Positions 45,851-57,394 of a stretch of 64,000 bases of DNA are shown here, in pieces. The translations under genes were made by a program, and so were the position numbers. Each line of letters begins with the position of its first letter. Position 1 is the first letter of the stretch. The DNA is from Triatoma infestans (lineage: Eukaryota; Arthropoda; Insecta; Hemiptera; Reduviidae), in NCBI GenBank assembly GCA_011037195.1, contig JAAEAF010000248.1, positions 124,001 through 188,000 on the forward strand. Direction: 5' to 3'. Under the pieces are notes generated by a model. That model saw nothing but the letters and a program-made list of their open reading frames with translations, made no database searches and was not told the origin of the DNA.

Positions 45851-46714
45851 TTTCTCTTTACAAATGACCAAGAAAAAATATGAAACATATTCTCTATATT
45901 GTAAATAAACATTGATGTTCAAGTTAGAAAATATAGTTTTGTTTGTGTCTGTACGGAGGGCGGCGAAAAGAAGTTGAGATAGCCGCCGCCAAACATGGTC
46001 CAAACAGAAATATATTGTACAGAGCACCCAATATACTGTACAGCAATAGTTGTGGGGTACATGTTATACAAAGAGGAGTGCATGTAAATGTGTGTGCCTG
46101 TGTCAAGTCCGAACAACAGCACCGGTATCCGGCTAACAAGAAAGTCTAGTTTCCTGTTAAATGTTCCTTCCTTTTCTGACTATAATATAATTTTGCACAG
46201 TAATTTACCATTATTATTATTAACATTGTAACATATATTTATATAAATTCTCCTATGAAACTTTCATTATTATACTAATTAACTATGCTAACTTTATTTA
46301 AATATTAATACTGATAGGAAGTAATTAATTAACCACTTAACTAATTCGCTTCATGATGACGTTAAAAACAAAACAAAAATTTGGTGTGAAATACTCTCAC
46401 TAGAATTGTTTCTTATAATAATAGCAAAAGTATGTGATTAAATATTTTTCTACTTCGGTTCTTATAACCGCAATAAATTGCATAGTTTGTTGACGCAATA
46501 AATTGCATTTGAATGTTAATGAAGACTAAAATATGCCCATTGTACGCTGACGAACATTAATGAACTAACACAATATTAAGGATGTTAATCCATTTATAAT
46601 CAACCCATCAACCACTATAACACAGCTAAATTCAATGTAAATCACACTTCTTTAGGCTTAAACTATTCTTCAGTTTTAGATAACGTTCGTGTGAAAAAGA
46701 TGAATGTATGGCCA
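45851..46714. other. No gene recognised
   Basis: A GC-moderate patch at 45940-46140 gives overlapping ORFs on both strands without recognisable motifs. The remainder is AT-rich. Confidence 0.45.
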
Positions 46715-46965
46715 ACATATGGCTGCGACAGCCCATGAAAGCCAAGGCTAGCCAGACGGCATTTGAATAGGGATGGTGTGTAAGCAACCGCAGTTTCCCA
46801 CCGCCGTTTAGTTCCGGCCTTCGCTACCTAGGGCGCTACCAACTGTAGGTTCCCTCTTTTTATCACGATAATAGGTCAACCCAGTCTTTTTCCCTCACGA
46901 GACCCTGAATTCTCGCAATAAAGGCGAGTGCGCTAGCCACTAGATCAACGCGTGAGGACACTGCT
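46715..46965 (-). mobile_element. Second SINE family, tRNA-like head
   Basis: The minus-strand head 'gatctagtggctagcgcactcgcc' (46928-46946) looks like an A box. The B-box position (AGGGTCTCGTG) is degenerate. The body is unlike the first SINE family. Only one copy was seen. Confidence 0.55.
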
Positions 46966-46974
46966 TTTAAACAA

Positions 46975-47470
46975 TTTACAAAAATTGGTGAAACACTCAC
47001 ACGACTTTCTCTCACTCTAATTAATACAATTTAATATAGAAATTTTCTTTAAAATTGCAATGTTACAAAGTTTAGTTGGGCCGGCCATTAAATAGTGGTG
47101 GGGATTTTTAATTGTATACCTGTACGGCCTTATGTGGAGCGCTCTATGTCAAAACTAACCTTGAAATTTTACACTAACTGGTAGATCTCCAATATCCCTC
47201 TAAAACCAACTTTTCTTCAGAAAAAATCAAATCATAGTCTATTTGCAGTTTTCGTCAAAAATCGCAAATAAACAACAGAAAAATCTATTGAGTAAACTGT
47301 TTACTTCCGGTATGTATTTTGACGATAACGCCGTGTCAGATTCCATGGTGATACCCCACATGGAATGTTAAGTTTGAACTTTCTACAATTTTGCATTTTT
47401 GAACAATGGTGTTCACATATATATACACAAAGACCATTTTCTAGAAGTTGAGACTCTGCAACTTACTAAT
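46975..47470 (+). repeat. A-repeat, partial
   Basis: Starts 'gtgaaacactcacacgactttctctc', loses the first sub-units, and ends in the 'ccatggtgata' and 'gttcacatatatatacac' blocks. Confidence 0.65.
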
Positions 47471-47479
47471 TTGTTGTCC

Positions 47480-47625
47480 AAAATAATTCTCTAAAAAATT
47501 TTACCAAAACTTGGAATATCGTTTGCCCATCATCAGGATGTTTTGTTAAAACAGTGGGATAACACAAACTTGCACAGAGCAAAATAAATTTTTACACTCT
47601 GTGTACATTAAAGTAATAATATAGA
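47480..47625 (-). mobile_element. PLE terminal-repeat fragment
   Basis: Shares 'gtttgcccatcatcaggatg', 'agtgggataacacaaacttgcacagagcaaa' and the following bases with the PLE terminus at 54750-54830. The minus-strand motif CTGATGATGGGCAAACG is a partial hammerhead core. Confidence 0.65.
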
Positions 47626-47654
47626 AAATAAATTCAATATAATACTAAAAAAAA

Positions 47655-48595
47655 AAAAAATCTGGTGTGAAACACTCATACAACTTTCTCTTACCTCCCG
47701 TTTCAAACTATATAATTGACATTTTTTATAGTTAGATTACAAATTTATGAAATTCGTCGAAAACTGAAAAACTGTTCAGTAAAAGCGCATTTTCCGGTTC
47801 ACATAATTTCTGAACTCGCATTTTGGCCATCCTTTTTTTCTAAATTAATTTTGTTTGGATGACTCTTGTATAGATCAACTATGATAGCACTTTAGAAGAA
47901 ACCTCACCCACTCCTCCCCCAAATGCCCTTAAATAAATTTTCCCAGAGAAATGTTTTAAATAAAAATTGTACATCATTGTATGTGTACTTTATATACGAA
48001 ATTTCAAGAAAATCGTCGGAGCCATTTTTGAGAAAATCGCGAAAAAATAAAAAAAATCATTTAATAAACTGGTAAAGTAAACGCACTTCCAGTCATCCAA
48101 TTTTTGTCAAACTCGGAATTTCAGCAACTTATATAATTCTAATTAACATTATTCAGATGACAGAATTGTCTAATAAATTGAAATAGCACTTTAGAGGAAC
48201 CGTAACCCCACCCCTCCCATAAAAGTGCCCTTAAATAAATGTTTTAAACCAAAGTTGTAGCTTTTTGTATGTGTAGTTTATATACCAAGTTTGAAGGAAA
48301 TCGTTGGAGCCATTTTTGAGAAAATCGCAAAAAGTAAAAAAAAAAAAAAAAAAACAGTAAAATGGTACTTTCGGTTGAGGAATTTTGACAGGTAACATAC
48401 TGTCAGATCCCATGGTGATACCTAAACGGAATATCAAGTTTGAACGCTTTCTACGGTTTTTCGTTTTTGAGCTATGCTGTTCACATACTACACACACAGT
48501 AGTGGCTAAAAACCACTTTTTTGGTCTCAAGAGATCCCAAACGGAATTTGACACGATTGCGATACTACCTTTTACGAGTAAGAGAAAATAATTAA
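47655..48595 (+). repeat. A-repeat, full copy
   Basis: Both termini and all three sub-units are present. The (CA)n is short (about 48489-48498). Confidence 0.8.
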
Positions 48596-48835
48596 TTCAA
48601 ACAAAATCATAATAAAATCGTAATTAAATTCATAAACCTCTAATGTAGAACATTGAGCATTTATTATTGTATATGAAACATATACATATATATATATATG
48701 AAATTTAACTGTTAAAATTATTCTGTATTTTCTAGATGAGCTATAATAATTATTGATCTCATTTAAATATTCAATAAATTATGAACATTTGGCCGAATCA
48801 TTTAATCCTAAACTATGCCAAAATTGGATAAACCA

Positions 48836-48949
48836 CTATGAAATAGAGTATATTTTCAATTTGTTTCCTGTTTCCTTCCACTGCAGATCGTTCTATGAAA
48901 TAGAGTATATTTTCAATTTGTTTCCTGTTTCCTTCCACTGCAGATCGTT
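48836..48949 (+). repeat. Exact 57-bp tandem duplication
   Basis: Two identical 57-bp units (48836-48892, 48893-48949) beginning CTATGAAATAGAG and ending GCAGATCGTT. Identity implies a very recent event or an assembly artefact. Confidence 0.95.
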
Positions 48950-49395
48950 CTATAATTTAATTTAAGAAGTTTTCCACTGCATTTCTAATTAAAGATTGAT
49001 GGTTAGTGACTTTCAAATTGAATATCAAATCTCTTTATAAAGGCTATATGACAAACAGCACAGATGATTTTTTCCAATAAATCCCTTTATTGGCCATCCA
49101 ATAAACCATCTTTAAACGTGCCTTATCTATGTATCTTAGCTATGTTTCGATAGATCTCGAATTTTGTAAACAAGGTATTACAAACATAAAGCAATATATT
49201 TTTTTATTTACCACTTCAATGGAAGCAGTTTCGGCCACTTTTTAACCAGTAATAGAAACATGTATATTTCAAAAACAATATTAATGAACACCTTGACATC
49301 CGATAAGTACCGTTTCTAAATAACTCTTTATTTAGCATGAAATTACTCTCTTTTTGACGGTTGGGGGTACTTCTTTATTCTGCAACAAATTAGAT
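48950..49395. other. No gene recognised
   Basis: AT-rich sequence without motif. Confidence 0.45.
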
Positions 49396-49399
49396 TAGA

Positions 49400-49930
49400 T
49401 TGTGTTTAGATTAGATTATTAAGCCTTCGCCATCGCGTTCTCGTTGGTTCTTTTGTGGCACCCAAAAAAAATTATAATACTTTCTGCAGCGCTGGCTATT
49501 TAATTCGACTTGGTAGTCTGAAGAGAGACTTCTCTCCCGAAAGAGCGAAGTTAGCCACACAAGTCCCTCATACTGACAGATTGACAATTCCTCTTCTTAT
49601 TAACGAAACTGCATAGGCTTACTAATAAAATGGCGATTCCATGTCAGCTTTTGATCAAAAATTGACTTCCAAATACCAGGCTTAAATGGTAAAAGGGATG
49701 CTCGGCTGTCCTAAACCTTTAAGGTCCCTATTCCTTGCGGAAGAAACCACATTAGGAGTTAATGGAGAGATCTTTCGCCTTACATCATTGATCCAAAATC
49801 TTTACTGCTCTTTGTGTGAGCCCGGAAACAGTATCTGCGAAACACCGTCTCACAATTATTATTGTTAGGTCATCAGCGAAGTTTAGGAAATAAAAGTTTC
49901 CTGCAGTTAATTTAGCCAGAAGATCATCGG
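49400..49930 (-). pseudogene. R1/I-group non-LTR reverse transcriptase fragment
   Basis: Minus-strand translation, with frameshifts, reads NFADDLTIIIV (RT catalytic box, usually YADD), FADTVSGLTQRAVKILDQ, CKAKDLSIN, RNRDLKGLGQP and FDQKLTWNRHF. This is the order of the palm and thumb in R1/I/LOA elements (YADD..I...F.DT...MQ.AL..V..WC...GLS.NP.KT...P...R..L.GL..P...YLGV..D.KLTW..H). Tyr to Phe in the catalytic box plus stops mark it as dead. Confidence 0.75.
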
Positions 49931-51452
49931 CTGGTGTAGCCACAACATGGCTACAAGAAGCCTGCCTGTGGAAAGCAGTTTCTTTCTCTCTACCTACGCT
50001 GGCTACAATAAGTTACTATATGTAACTTTATTGCAGATATAGCGTATGATAATTTTCCTTGGTATTGCTGACTAAATGATTAACTTTGAGGAACTCTCTT
50101 TGCATGCCATTTCAATACAATGTACTGTTGAGTCCCCTAGTAGGAGAAAAAGGAACTAAACAATCAATAAAGAAATACAATTTTGAAAAATAATGTCGAC
50201 AGGAACAATGAGAACTCCCAATAAGTTTGGATTCTTGTGAGTGCTTTACACGAAATTTTCAAACAAAGACTGATATTATCAAATATTGAATAGAATTTCC
50301 ATTTCTATGAGAGAATTGTTGCAATTAAAGTGGTTCATGTTTTGATACCACAAAATTGTGAGATATCTGTCATAAAATTATTACAAATGATTAAACAACG
50401 AGTTTTATTCAAAACTGCCATCAATGTTTCTTAAGAAATATGAATAAAAAAACAATGATAAAAATTCATTAAAAAAAAAATAAAAACAACCGGCAGATGA
50501 TTAAAAATTTGAATATTCATAGTTATTAACATAGATTAATTCTAATCGTCTATTCAAAACCGTATTTTTTTGTATTGTTTTGTTTTTTAAACAGCCACAG
50601 GGGATTTTCAGTTTTGTTTGAAAATTCTTTCCCACTCCACATTTCCTTGGATAAGTTTGTAACATGTAGGGGGGAGAAGGGAAGTCATAGTAATTTCATT
50701 TTCTTCAAAAGAACCCTAACAAGAATAGTCTTTGTGTTTTTAGTATTTTATATTATATCTCTTTGTTTAGAGGTCTTGTTTTACAACAGTTTTACCTTTC
50801 TCGCTGTCAATTATCTTAACTTCCTACCCACCAACTCCCACGGAAAAAGAGGAAATTTCTGACCATATAAAGGGGTAATAAGAAAGGACTGCATTTCGTG
50901 ATCACCTAAAATATATATATATATAGCTGACTAGTGTATCAAATTCTATATTTGATTGTTGTTTATCAGAAAAATAGGTTTTGCTTTCTCTGACTGCTAT
51001 ATGAGAAAATATTGCAATTGTGTCTAAATTGAAAAATTGAGTTTTGTGTTTGTGAACAAAGACGCCGGAATCTCAAACTTCATAGATTTCCATTTTTGAG
51101 CAAAATCGATTAACTTGAAATTCGATTTAACAATAAAATCGACCAAAACATCTTAAACATCGAAATGACTGCGCTGGAAGCGGTGGACAGTTAAAGCAAG
51201 GACATTACATGAGATAACCTTGTTTTTCTTTACAATTTTGACATCATTTAGTAGTTCATTCCTGTGCTAATTCAGATATGATTACAGAATGTGTTATTAC
51301 ATTATAGCTACTGAACACTAATTGAAAACAGATTTATATTTTTTTTAATTAGTACTATGTTTTACTATCTAATTAATAGTATATTGTACTACCCAATTAA
51401 TAGTATATTGAACTATGGTATTGCACAAAAAATACCATAACAAAAAAAAAAA
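49931..51452. other. Mostly unassigned, AT-rich
   Basis: The 95-codon ORF at 50575-50862 is Phe/Leu-rich and matches nothing known to me. A weak A-repeat trace lies at about 50980-51140. Confidence 0.45.
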
Positions 51453-52400
51453 TCTGGTGCGAAACACTCACACAACTTTCTCTTACTCCAGTTTTGAATT
51501 TCGTGATTGACAAATTTTATAGTTAATATACCAAATTTAATGAAATTCGTCGGTATTCGTCGAAAACTGAAAAACTGTACAGTAAAAGCGCACTTCCGGT
51601 TTACTAATTTTCTTGAAACGCGGAATTTTGGTCATCTATTTATTTCTAAATGATTTTGTTTGAAATGTAGAATTGTATAATCAATTATGATAGCACTTTA
51701 GAGAAAACATAATCCCCCATCCCACCCCAAAAGCCTCCTTAAATGACATTACCACGAAAAAATGTTTCAAATAAAAGTTGTAGCTCTTTATTTGTGTAGT
51801 TCATATTTCTAGTTTACTGAAAATCGTTGGAGCCGTTTTCGAGAAACTACCAGAAAACTGAAAAATACATTTTAGCAAAATAATACATTTTCTCAAACTC
51901 GGAATTTCAACAACACATTCAATTCTAATTAATATTATTTAGATGACAGAATTGTATAGTAAACTGAAATAGCACTTTAGAGGAAAACCTTACCCCACCC
52001 CTCCTCCAAAAGTGCCCTTAAATGAATTTTGCCGGAGAAATGTTTTCAATAAATGTTGTAGATTTTTGTATTTGTAGTAGATATACCAAGTTTAAAGAAA
52101 ATCGTCGGAGCCATTTTTGAGAAAATTGCAAAAAAGTGAAAAAAGCATTCAGTAAAATGGTACTTTCGGTTGAGGAATTTTGACAGATGACCTACTGTCG
52201 TATCCCATGTTAATACCTAAACGGAATATCAAGTTTGAACTTTCTATGATTTTTCGTTTTTGAGCTATGCTGTTCAATACACACACAGACCATTTGCTAA
52301 AAACCACTTTTTTGCACTCAGGGGACATCAAAACGGATATTTCTAGTGAAAAGTAGATATCGAAAATTTGACAGATTACAATACTTAAAAAGGAGAAGGA
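51453..52400 (+). repeat. A-repeat, nearly full copy
   Basis: Starts 'tctggtgcgaaacactcaca' and runs through the sub-units to 'gacagattacaatactt'. The distal end is replaced by 'aaaaaggagaaggag'. Confidence 0.8.
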
Positions 52401-53020
52401 GTACAAGATAGTAATTATTAAAATAGTAATCGACTATGATTTTAAATCAAACTTTTAACGAACATAATATCATTTTTATTATTTTATTGGTAGCTACAAA
52501 ATTGAGAGTTCAGCGATACGTCAACATTGTAGAAGTTATTTATTAGTGGCAAAGATTTTTTTTTTTGTATTTTTTAAATTGAACTGAGTTGATAATATCG
52601 TTACATACACTGTTGTTTTTAATCTAACTTTTACACAAGTTTGCAATTCTAATACCAGAAGATTGGGGGCTGGATGAAACATCAACTAACTCTAATATTA
52701 ACAATCTGGGCTTATTTTTAGATTTTCCCATATCCTTTTGTTTCATATAGCAGATTACAAAGAGGACTAACCAATTTGTTGGCGATGAAAACATTGGGTT
52801 GGAATTAAGTGGCGATGTGGAATCATACGGTTGATTAGACGAATAAGCCGGGCACATCACTCAATTTTCCACTCACACACAACACACATATCCATGTATA
52901 TAGAATTTTCTTTGCATATATGTCAAAAAAAGTCTGCCAGATTGTTTTTTGTTGTTTTTTTTTTGATACTAATTAAAATGTGATTTGAAATATACATACA
53001 ACTTTCCTTACTGTATACCT
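52401..53020. other. Unassigned; minus-strand ORF 52624-52860
   Basis: The 78-codon minus-strand ORF has mixed, protein-like composition (NSNPMFSSPTNW, KSKNKPRLLILE) and might belong with the ORF1-like piece just upstream on that strand. Evidence is weak. Confidence 0.3.
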
Positions 53021-53027
53021 AGATTTA

Positions 53028-53300
53028 TTAAAAAACCTCCATGCCTAGGTTACCTCGATTTCCGTCGAAATTCATTACAAAAAGACCTTTCCCACCGGCT
53101 TGATAACGGTTTTTCATAGCTTTATTTATATAATCCGATTTATTAGGAGGAAGGTTTCTATTACACCTGGATTTAATTTCAGACACATGCACATTGTTTA
53201 CAGTATTTGCATTTACGTCACTGGCCCATCCATCACCACACAACTTATCTGAGTTGGTATTTGGAGACGGGAGTCTACGGGCCCCGCTGTTCGCTGACTA
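53028..53300 (-). pseudogene. Possible ORF1 fragment of a Jockey-like retrotransposon
   Basis: The minus-strand ORF ends KNRYQAGGKGLFVMNFDG then NRGNLG. Insect non-LTR ORF1 proteins often have RY...GDKGPF.V.VE....N.G.LHP just before their zinc knuckles, so this may be that region, cut off at LG. No zinc knuckles follow, and other origins are possible. Confidence 0.35.
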
Positions 53301-53369
53301 GATACAGGTATTTGAGGCGATAAAGAAGAGCAAAAAGAAAGAAGAAATGAGGAATAGATAGAAAAAAGA

Positions 53370-54317
53370 TGAGAAGTATCTGTTGGTTGGCTGATCGGCC
53401 GAAGGTATCATAAGAAAACACCAAAAATTTTTTTCTTTCAAGTGTTTTTTATTAGTAACCCGACGTTTTGACAAACATTGTTTGTCTTCTTCAGGGGCTA
53501 TCTACAAAGGAAACAAAATATACATAAAACACTAGCTGTCATTAACAACAAACACAAAAATTATGGCAACAGAACAATAAAAAAAATTTAATGGAAAACA
53601 AATAGTGTAATGAAAAACCTATTTATTGTATGAAAACCAAAACTAATATTGTAATGGAAACAGATAGTGTAGAAAAAATTATAGAAATGTTATAGACCTT
53701 AGATTGAAAAATTTGTATGTTCTATCATTACATGTTTAATTACTACTGTAGTATGTGTGTAATACCAGTGAAAGGTTGAGAAAGTACGCAGAGGAATGTA
53801 GTGGTGGGGGGGAAAGTACCGTTAGGAATTTTTGGAGTGAAGGACAACTATAATAAACATGTATTTTTTAATCGATGAGGAATTTGAGCTAATTAGAATA
53901 TGGATCGGAGTATAGGGATAAGTTTGATGTATAGATAGGAGGAACAAGGAATTAGCAGGGGAAATATGTAGGTGATGGCACTAAGGGCTGGGTGGATGCA
54001 ATTATGTCTACTTAATGGAATGGAGGATGTTGTTGTAGAGTGATGAGATGACCTCTTTGTCTTTTTTGTGGTTTATGGGATTGGGTTGTAGGTGGATATG
54101 TATTGATTCTGCAAGGAGGCGTTTTGTGAGATTAGGTTGTGTTGTTAAAATGGATGGGTTTTGCAGGTCAAACAATGTTTGTCGAAACGTCGGGTTACTA
54201 ATAGAAAACACTTGAAAGAAAAAAATGTTTGGTGTTTTCTTATGATACTCTTCGGCCGATCAGCCAACCAACAGATACTTCTCATCAATTCTAACGGCCA
54301 ACAATTGCTACAATTTG
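53370..54317 (-). mobile_element. Truncated Penelope-like element with terminal inverted repeats
   Basis: A 948-bp insert flanked by 14-bp duplications (AGATAGAAAAAAGA at 53356-53369 and 54318-54331). The ends are inverted over about 120 bp (53370-53493 and 54167-54290), sharing 'gagaagtatctgttggttgg' and 'cgacgtttt/cgacaaacattgtttg'. The minus strand between them encodes a 67-codon piece with KRLLAESIHIHL and NPINHKKDKEVISSLYN, like the C-terminus of PLE GIY-YIG proteins. It carries only the extreme 3' end of the coding region. Confidence 0.75.
53461..53495 (-). ncRNA. Hammerhead-like ribozyme motif, PLE terminus
   Basis: The minus strand reads CTGAAGA, stem II GACAAAC-AAT-GTTTGTC, AAAA (usually GAAA), palindromic ACGT, C. 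The first catalytic strand is conserved (position 7 is tolerant). The G-to-A change in GAAA probably weakens this copy. The partner repeat at 54172-54194 keeps GAAACGTC but has lost CTGAAGA. Confidence 0.55.
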
Positions 54318-54727
54318 AGATAGAAAAAAGAAAAGATAAACTTTAAATATAAAGAGAAATAAGTGAGAAATTGAAAGTGAGAGAAACAAGAAAAGTGATG
54401 ATAAGGAACAGAAAGAAACATTAAAATTAACTAAGAATTCTACACTACAAGATGGCACACTGCAGACACTATATAGAGCTAAGGTGACCGTACGAAGTTC
54501 AAACAGCAACTCAATTTTAAAAATTTTTATCGTAGAAAATCATAAGGTCAGAAATTTAAGTAGTACGTTCAAGTAAGAATGTGTATATCTCTCTGAGATA
54601 TACAGGGTGTATTCGGGAGGTGATTAAGTAGCTCAAATGCAACAAAATATTCTGTTGTTGTGCTTGGTTCCGCAGAGCTGGAAAGCATCAGAGACATTTT
54701 CCGTGATAGCCTGCTTCTTTTTGTGGT

Positions 54728-54765
54728 CATCGACCGGTTTCGGGCGTTTGCCAATCTTCAGGATG
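54728..54765 (-). ncRNA. Hammerhead-like motif, left PLE end
   Basis: Minus strand: CTGAAGA, T, TGGC-AAAC-GCCC region forming stem II, GAA, palindromic ACCGGT, C. This is a complete core and, with the right end, the strongest pair of candidates. Confidence 0.6.
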
Positions 54766-54783
54766 CGTGTGTCACACAGTGTG

Positions 54784-55558
54784 ATAACACAGACTTGTAC
54801 AGAGCAAATTCAGTTTGCACACTGACTAGTCCTTTAAATGTATTTAAAAACTAAACTCTTAAACTAGGTTAATAGGGGTAGGATGGTGATACCTGAGTGG
54901 CAAAGGAACACGTGTTTGGGTTTTTAAAGGGGGCATATTTTCTTAAAATGGAAACATCCAACACGTGGAGGTCTAATCTTAAACTCCCTTATAGGAGGGA
55001 GATTCACTTTGTAATTAACTTTCTATACTATCTTATTATTCTGGTTATTATATAACAGCGCGAAATAACACTGCGTCATTCGTGTGCTGCTATGAAATAG
55101 TCACTGACAAGAAGGGACAGATTGCGAGTAGAATGATCATAAGATGGCCTAGATAAATAATAATATTTTTGTTAAACTAAAATGATCAAAATAAATAAAC
55201 AATCCAACAATATATATGAGCAGGTTGTTTGATGACACTAAACGTATTTCGCCCTTCACAATTCACACACGTCATCCACGCATGTATAACTAAATATGGG
55301 TTCTTTAAATGCCTAAACATAACAAATCTAAACTAGTCTAAGTGCAGACTTTTTTATATCATTGGAAAAAAATTTTTTTTTTTTGATAAATTATATAAGT
55401 ATGTAACTACTTCTGTATTGACATTTTTATTTTTTCTCTCTTGCATACACTATCTTACATTAACTGCCTTGTACACTTTAAGGCAGTTATGGTTCGCATA
55501 TACAGACTTAAGAACTAGCAGATTTAAAACTATGACTAAAATCTATTTGGTTTTTTTA
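54784..55558 (-). other. PLE 3' UTR (left copy)
   Basis: Non-coding. It is matched in reverse complement by about 58140-58960, including 'gatgacactaaacgtatttcgcccttcac' words. No additional gene was seen. Confidence 0.7.
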
Positions 55559-55574
55559 AACTTAAAAACTATTT

Positions 55575-56102
55575 CTTGGATAATAAAGTTTCTGTAAATA
55601 AGGTAAATAAACCTTATTTACAGCCTTTACTATTTTGTACTTATTTTTTTATTCTTGTAATTACATTTGCTCCCAACGTTTCGACACTACACGTGTCGTT
55701 GTCTAAGGATTTTTTCCTTTTGTTTTTACAATACTCTGTCACTTGTTTGATGTGTCATGTTGATTTTAATTATAACTCAATACTAAAGCCTCGATTTATT
55801 TTTAATTATAATTTTAAATTTGTAACACTGATGTGTTGTAGTCATTTATTTTTATATATGTGGTTAATTTATTAAAAATTAGTCACCTTGTTAATTGTTT
55901 AATTATGTGACCATGTGCTTTTTCTTGTTTTAATATATTGAGTTTTAAAGAAAAACTCAATATCAAATGTAATTAGAAAGCAAATGTAATTGCAAGAATA
56001 AAAAAATAAATACAAAATAAAAAAGGCTGTAAATAAGATTCAAAACTTTATTATCCAAGAAACAGTCAAAATATCAAACAGCCAACAAACTTCAACTAAA
56101 AT
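55575..56102. mobile_element. Foldback insertion (528 bp) in the PLE, with 16-bp TSD
   Basis: Flanked by AACTTAAAAACTATTT at 55559-55574 and 56103-56118. The undisturbed right PLE copy near 58130 has this site once, confirming the insertion. Its arms (about 55575-55670 and 55975-56062) are inverted, with CTTGGATAATAAAGTTT at one end and its complement at 56044-56060. A degenerate hammerhead-like motif (GACAC-loop-GTGTC, GAAACGTT) lies on the minus strand at 55709-55672, which suggests PLE ancestry. Confidence 0.8.
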
Positions 56103-56166
56103 AACTTAAAAACTATTTAGTTGGGTTTTCAGGTGGGTTGTGTATTGTTTATTGCGTGCTTTATTG

Positions 56167-56643
56167 TTATTGTGGGAAGAGAGTTTTGAATAGTCGTTCA
56201 ATTGCGAAGTTTGTCTGTTCATTTATCAGGTTTTGTGTCTGGTGTTTATATATTTCGAATTGTTCCAGTAAGTCTAATCGTCGTCCTTTATTGCGTGGGT
56301 GCAGTAATTTTATCTTATTGGAGATGACGTCGAGTTTGTGTTTGTTAGTGTTTAGGTTACTGGCACAATTTGAGTCAGTTTTGTTGTATTTGTACAATCT
56401 GATGTGTTCGGCAAATCGTTCCCTGAGTTTTCTGCCTGTCTGGCCAACGTAAATTTTGCTACAGTCCGGGCATTTTAACTCATAAACCCCGCTGCTGTCA
56501 TGGACGTTAGTGGTCTCAGAAGGAATGCGGATTTTGTCGCATAATTGAAGGCTGCCCAGTTTTTTAAAAATGTTTGTGAGTTTGTACGTGTGGTTTCCGA
56601 TGTTCTTGAATATCGCAAATTTTTTCCGTTGTTTCTCTATCAT
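56167..56643 (-). CDS. PLE GIY-YIG endonuclease domain
   Basis: A 158-codon open frame, the C-terminal endonuclease of a Penelope-like retroelement, which nicks DNA for integration. GVYELKCPDCSKIYVGQTGR contains GVY...YVG (the GIY-YIG motif) with the CPDC pair typical of Penelope-type nucleases. RKLRERFAEH supplies the Arg helix, and LDLLEQFEIYKH holds the candidate catalytic Glu. The frame continues upstream without a stop into RT-connection sequence (IYNIAKNNGYSANVV) to about 56755, so ATG 56643 is not a true start. The domain itself is intact, but the full polyprotein is broken by upstream frameshifts. Confidence 0.85.
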   Translation of the reverse strand: MIEKQRKKFAIFKNIGNHTYKLTNIFKKLGSLQLCDKIRIPSETTNVHDSSGVYELKCPDCSKIYVGQTGRKLRERFAEHIRLYKYNKTDSNCASNLNTNKHKLDVISNKIKLLHPRNKGRRLDLLEQFEIYKHQTQNLINEQTNFAIERLFKTLFPQ

Positions 56644-56649
56644 TCTACT

Positions 56650-57265
56650 TACGTTGGTGCGGATAAGTTTGTTAACGACATTTGCACTGTACCCATTGTT
56701 CTTGGCTATGTTGTAGATTGTCTGTTGTTCTTGTTCGTGGTTCGCTAGTGTGAGGGGATATATTTTAGTCGGTTCTTCAGATATCTCAGTGCAGGATGTG
56801 TTAGGCGGGATGGTTGGAGTTGTGTGGTATGATTGTATATGTGAATGTTGGTTTTCTGTATATTCGGTACTCCAATTTATTGTCGTTTCTCGTGAGTTTT
56901 ATGTCTAAAAAGTTGAGAGTGTTGTTAATTTCTTTTTCGTGCGTGAATTTTATTTTTTGATTTATGTTGTTAAGGAATGAAACAATTTGTCTATGTCAAT
57001 GTCATTTTCCAGTATGAGAAGCCAGTCGTCAAAGTAACATGCATAAAATATTACCCCGAACTCCTCTTTCAGTTTTGGTACGTAAGTCTCTTCCATGATT
57101 TGTATGAATATTTCTGATAGGATAGCTGATATGGGGTGCCCCATTCCCAGCCCATCGGCAGCAAGGTAGAATTTGATGTCGAATCTGAAGTAGTTCTGTT
57201 CCGTTGTGGTTTGTATTAAGTTTGTAAGTTGGTGAATGAATTGGGAGGATTCATTTTGTTTCAGG
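56650..57265 (-). pseudogene. PLE reverse transcriptase, palm and thumb
   Basis: The minus strand encodes YFRFDIKFYLAADGLGMGHP followed by ISAILSEIFIQIMEE (PLE RT motif B, usually GLPMGSPLSP), FYACYFDDWLLIL (catalytic box, FDD in place of YVDD), then INNTLNFLDIKLTR, YRIYRKPTFT and NHPA, and in another frame ALRYLKNRLKYIP. Two or more frameshifts occur (near 56995 and 56780). Together with the endonuclease this forms the 3' two thirds of a PLE ORF; the N-terminal part is missing here. Confidence 0.8.
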
Positions 57266-57394
57266 AATGATTAGTGCTGCTGTTTTTAACGCTGTTTCTA
57301 TACGTTGTTGGAACTGTTTTGCGTGGTCTTTTTTGAGTTGTGTGTATGTGTTGTTGTTTATAAATTTTCATGTTTATTTATGTAGTCGTCTTAA
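57266..57394 (-). other. PLE RT junction, decayed
   Basis: Continues the RT in broken frames. No further motif is readable. Confidence 0.4.

Noticed and set aside
45919..46149. Overlapping ORFs on both strands
   Set aside because: Three mutually overlapping short frames without motifs are most simply explained by locally higher GC content.
56138..56452. 104-codon plus-strand ORF
   Set aside because: It is antisense to the PLE endonuclease domain. The same antisense frame recurs at 57797-58111, as expected for two copies of one coding region.
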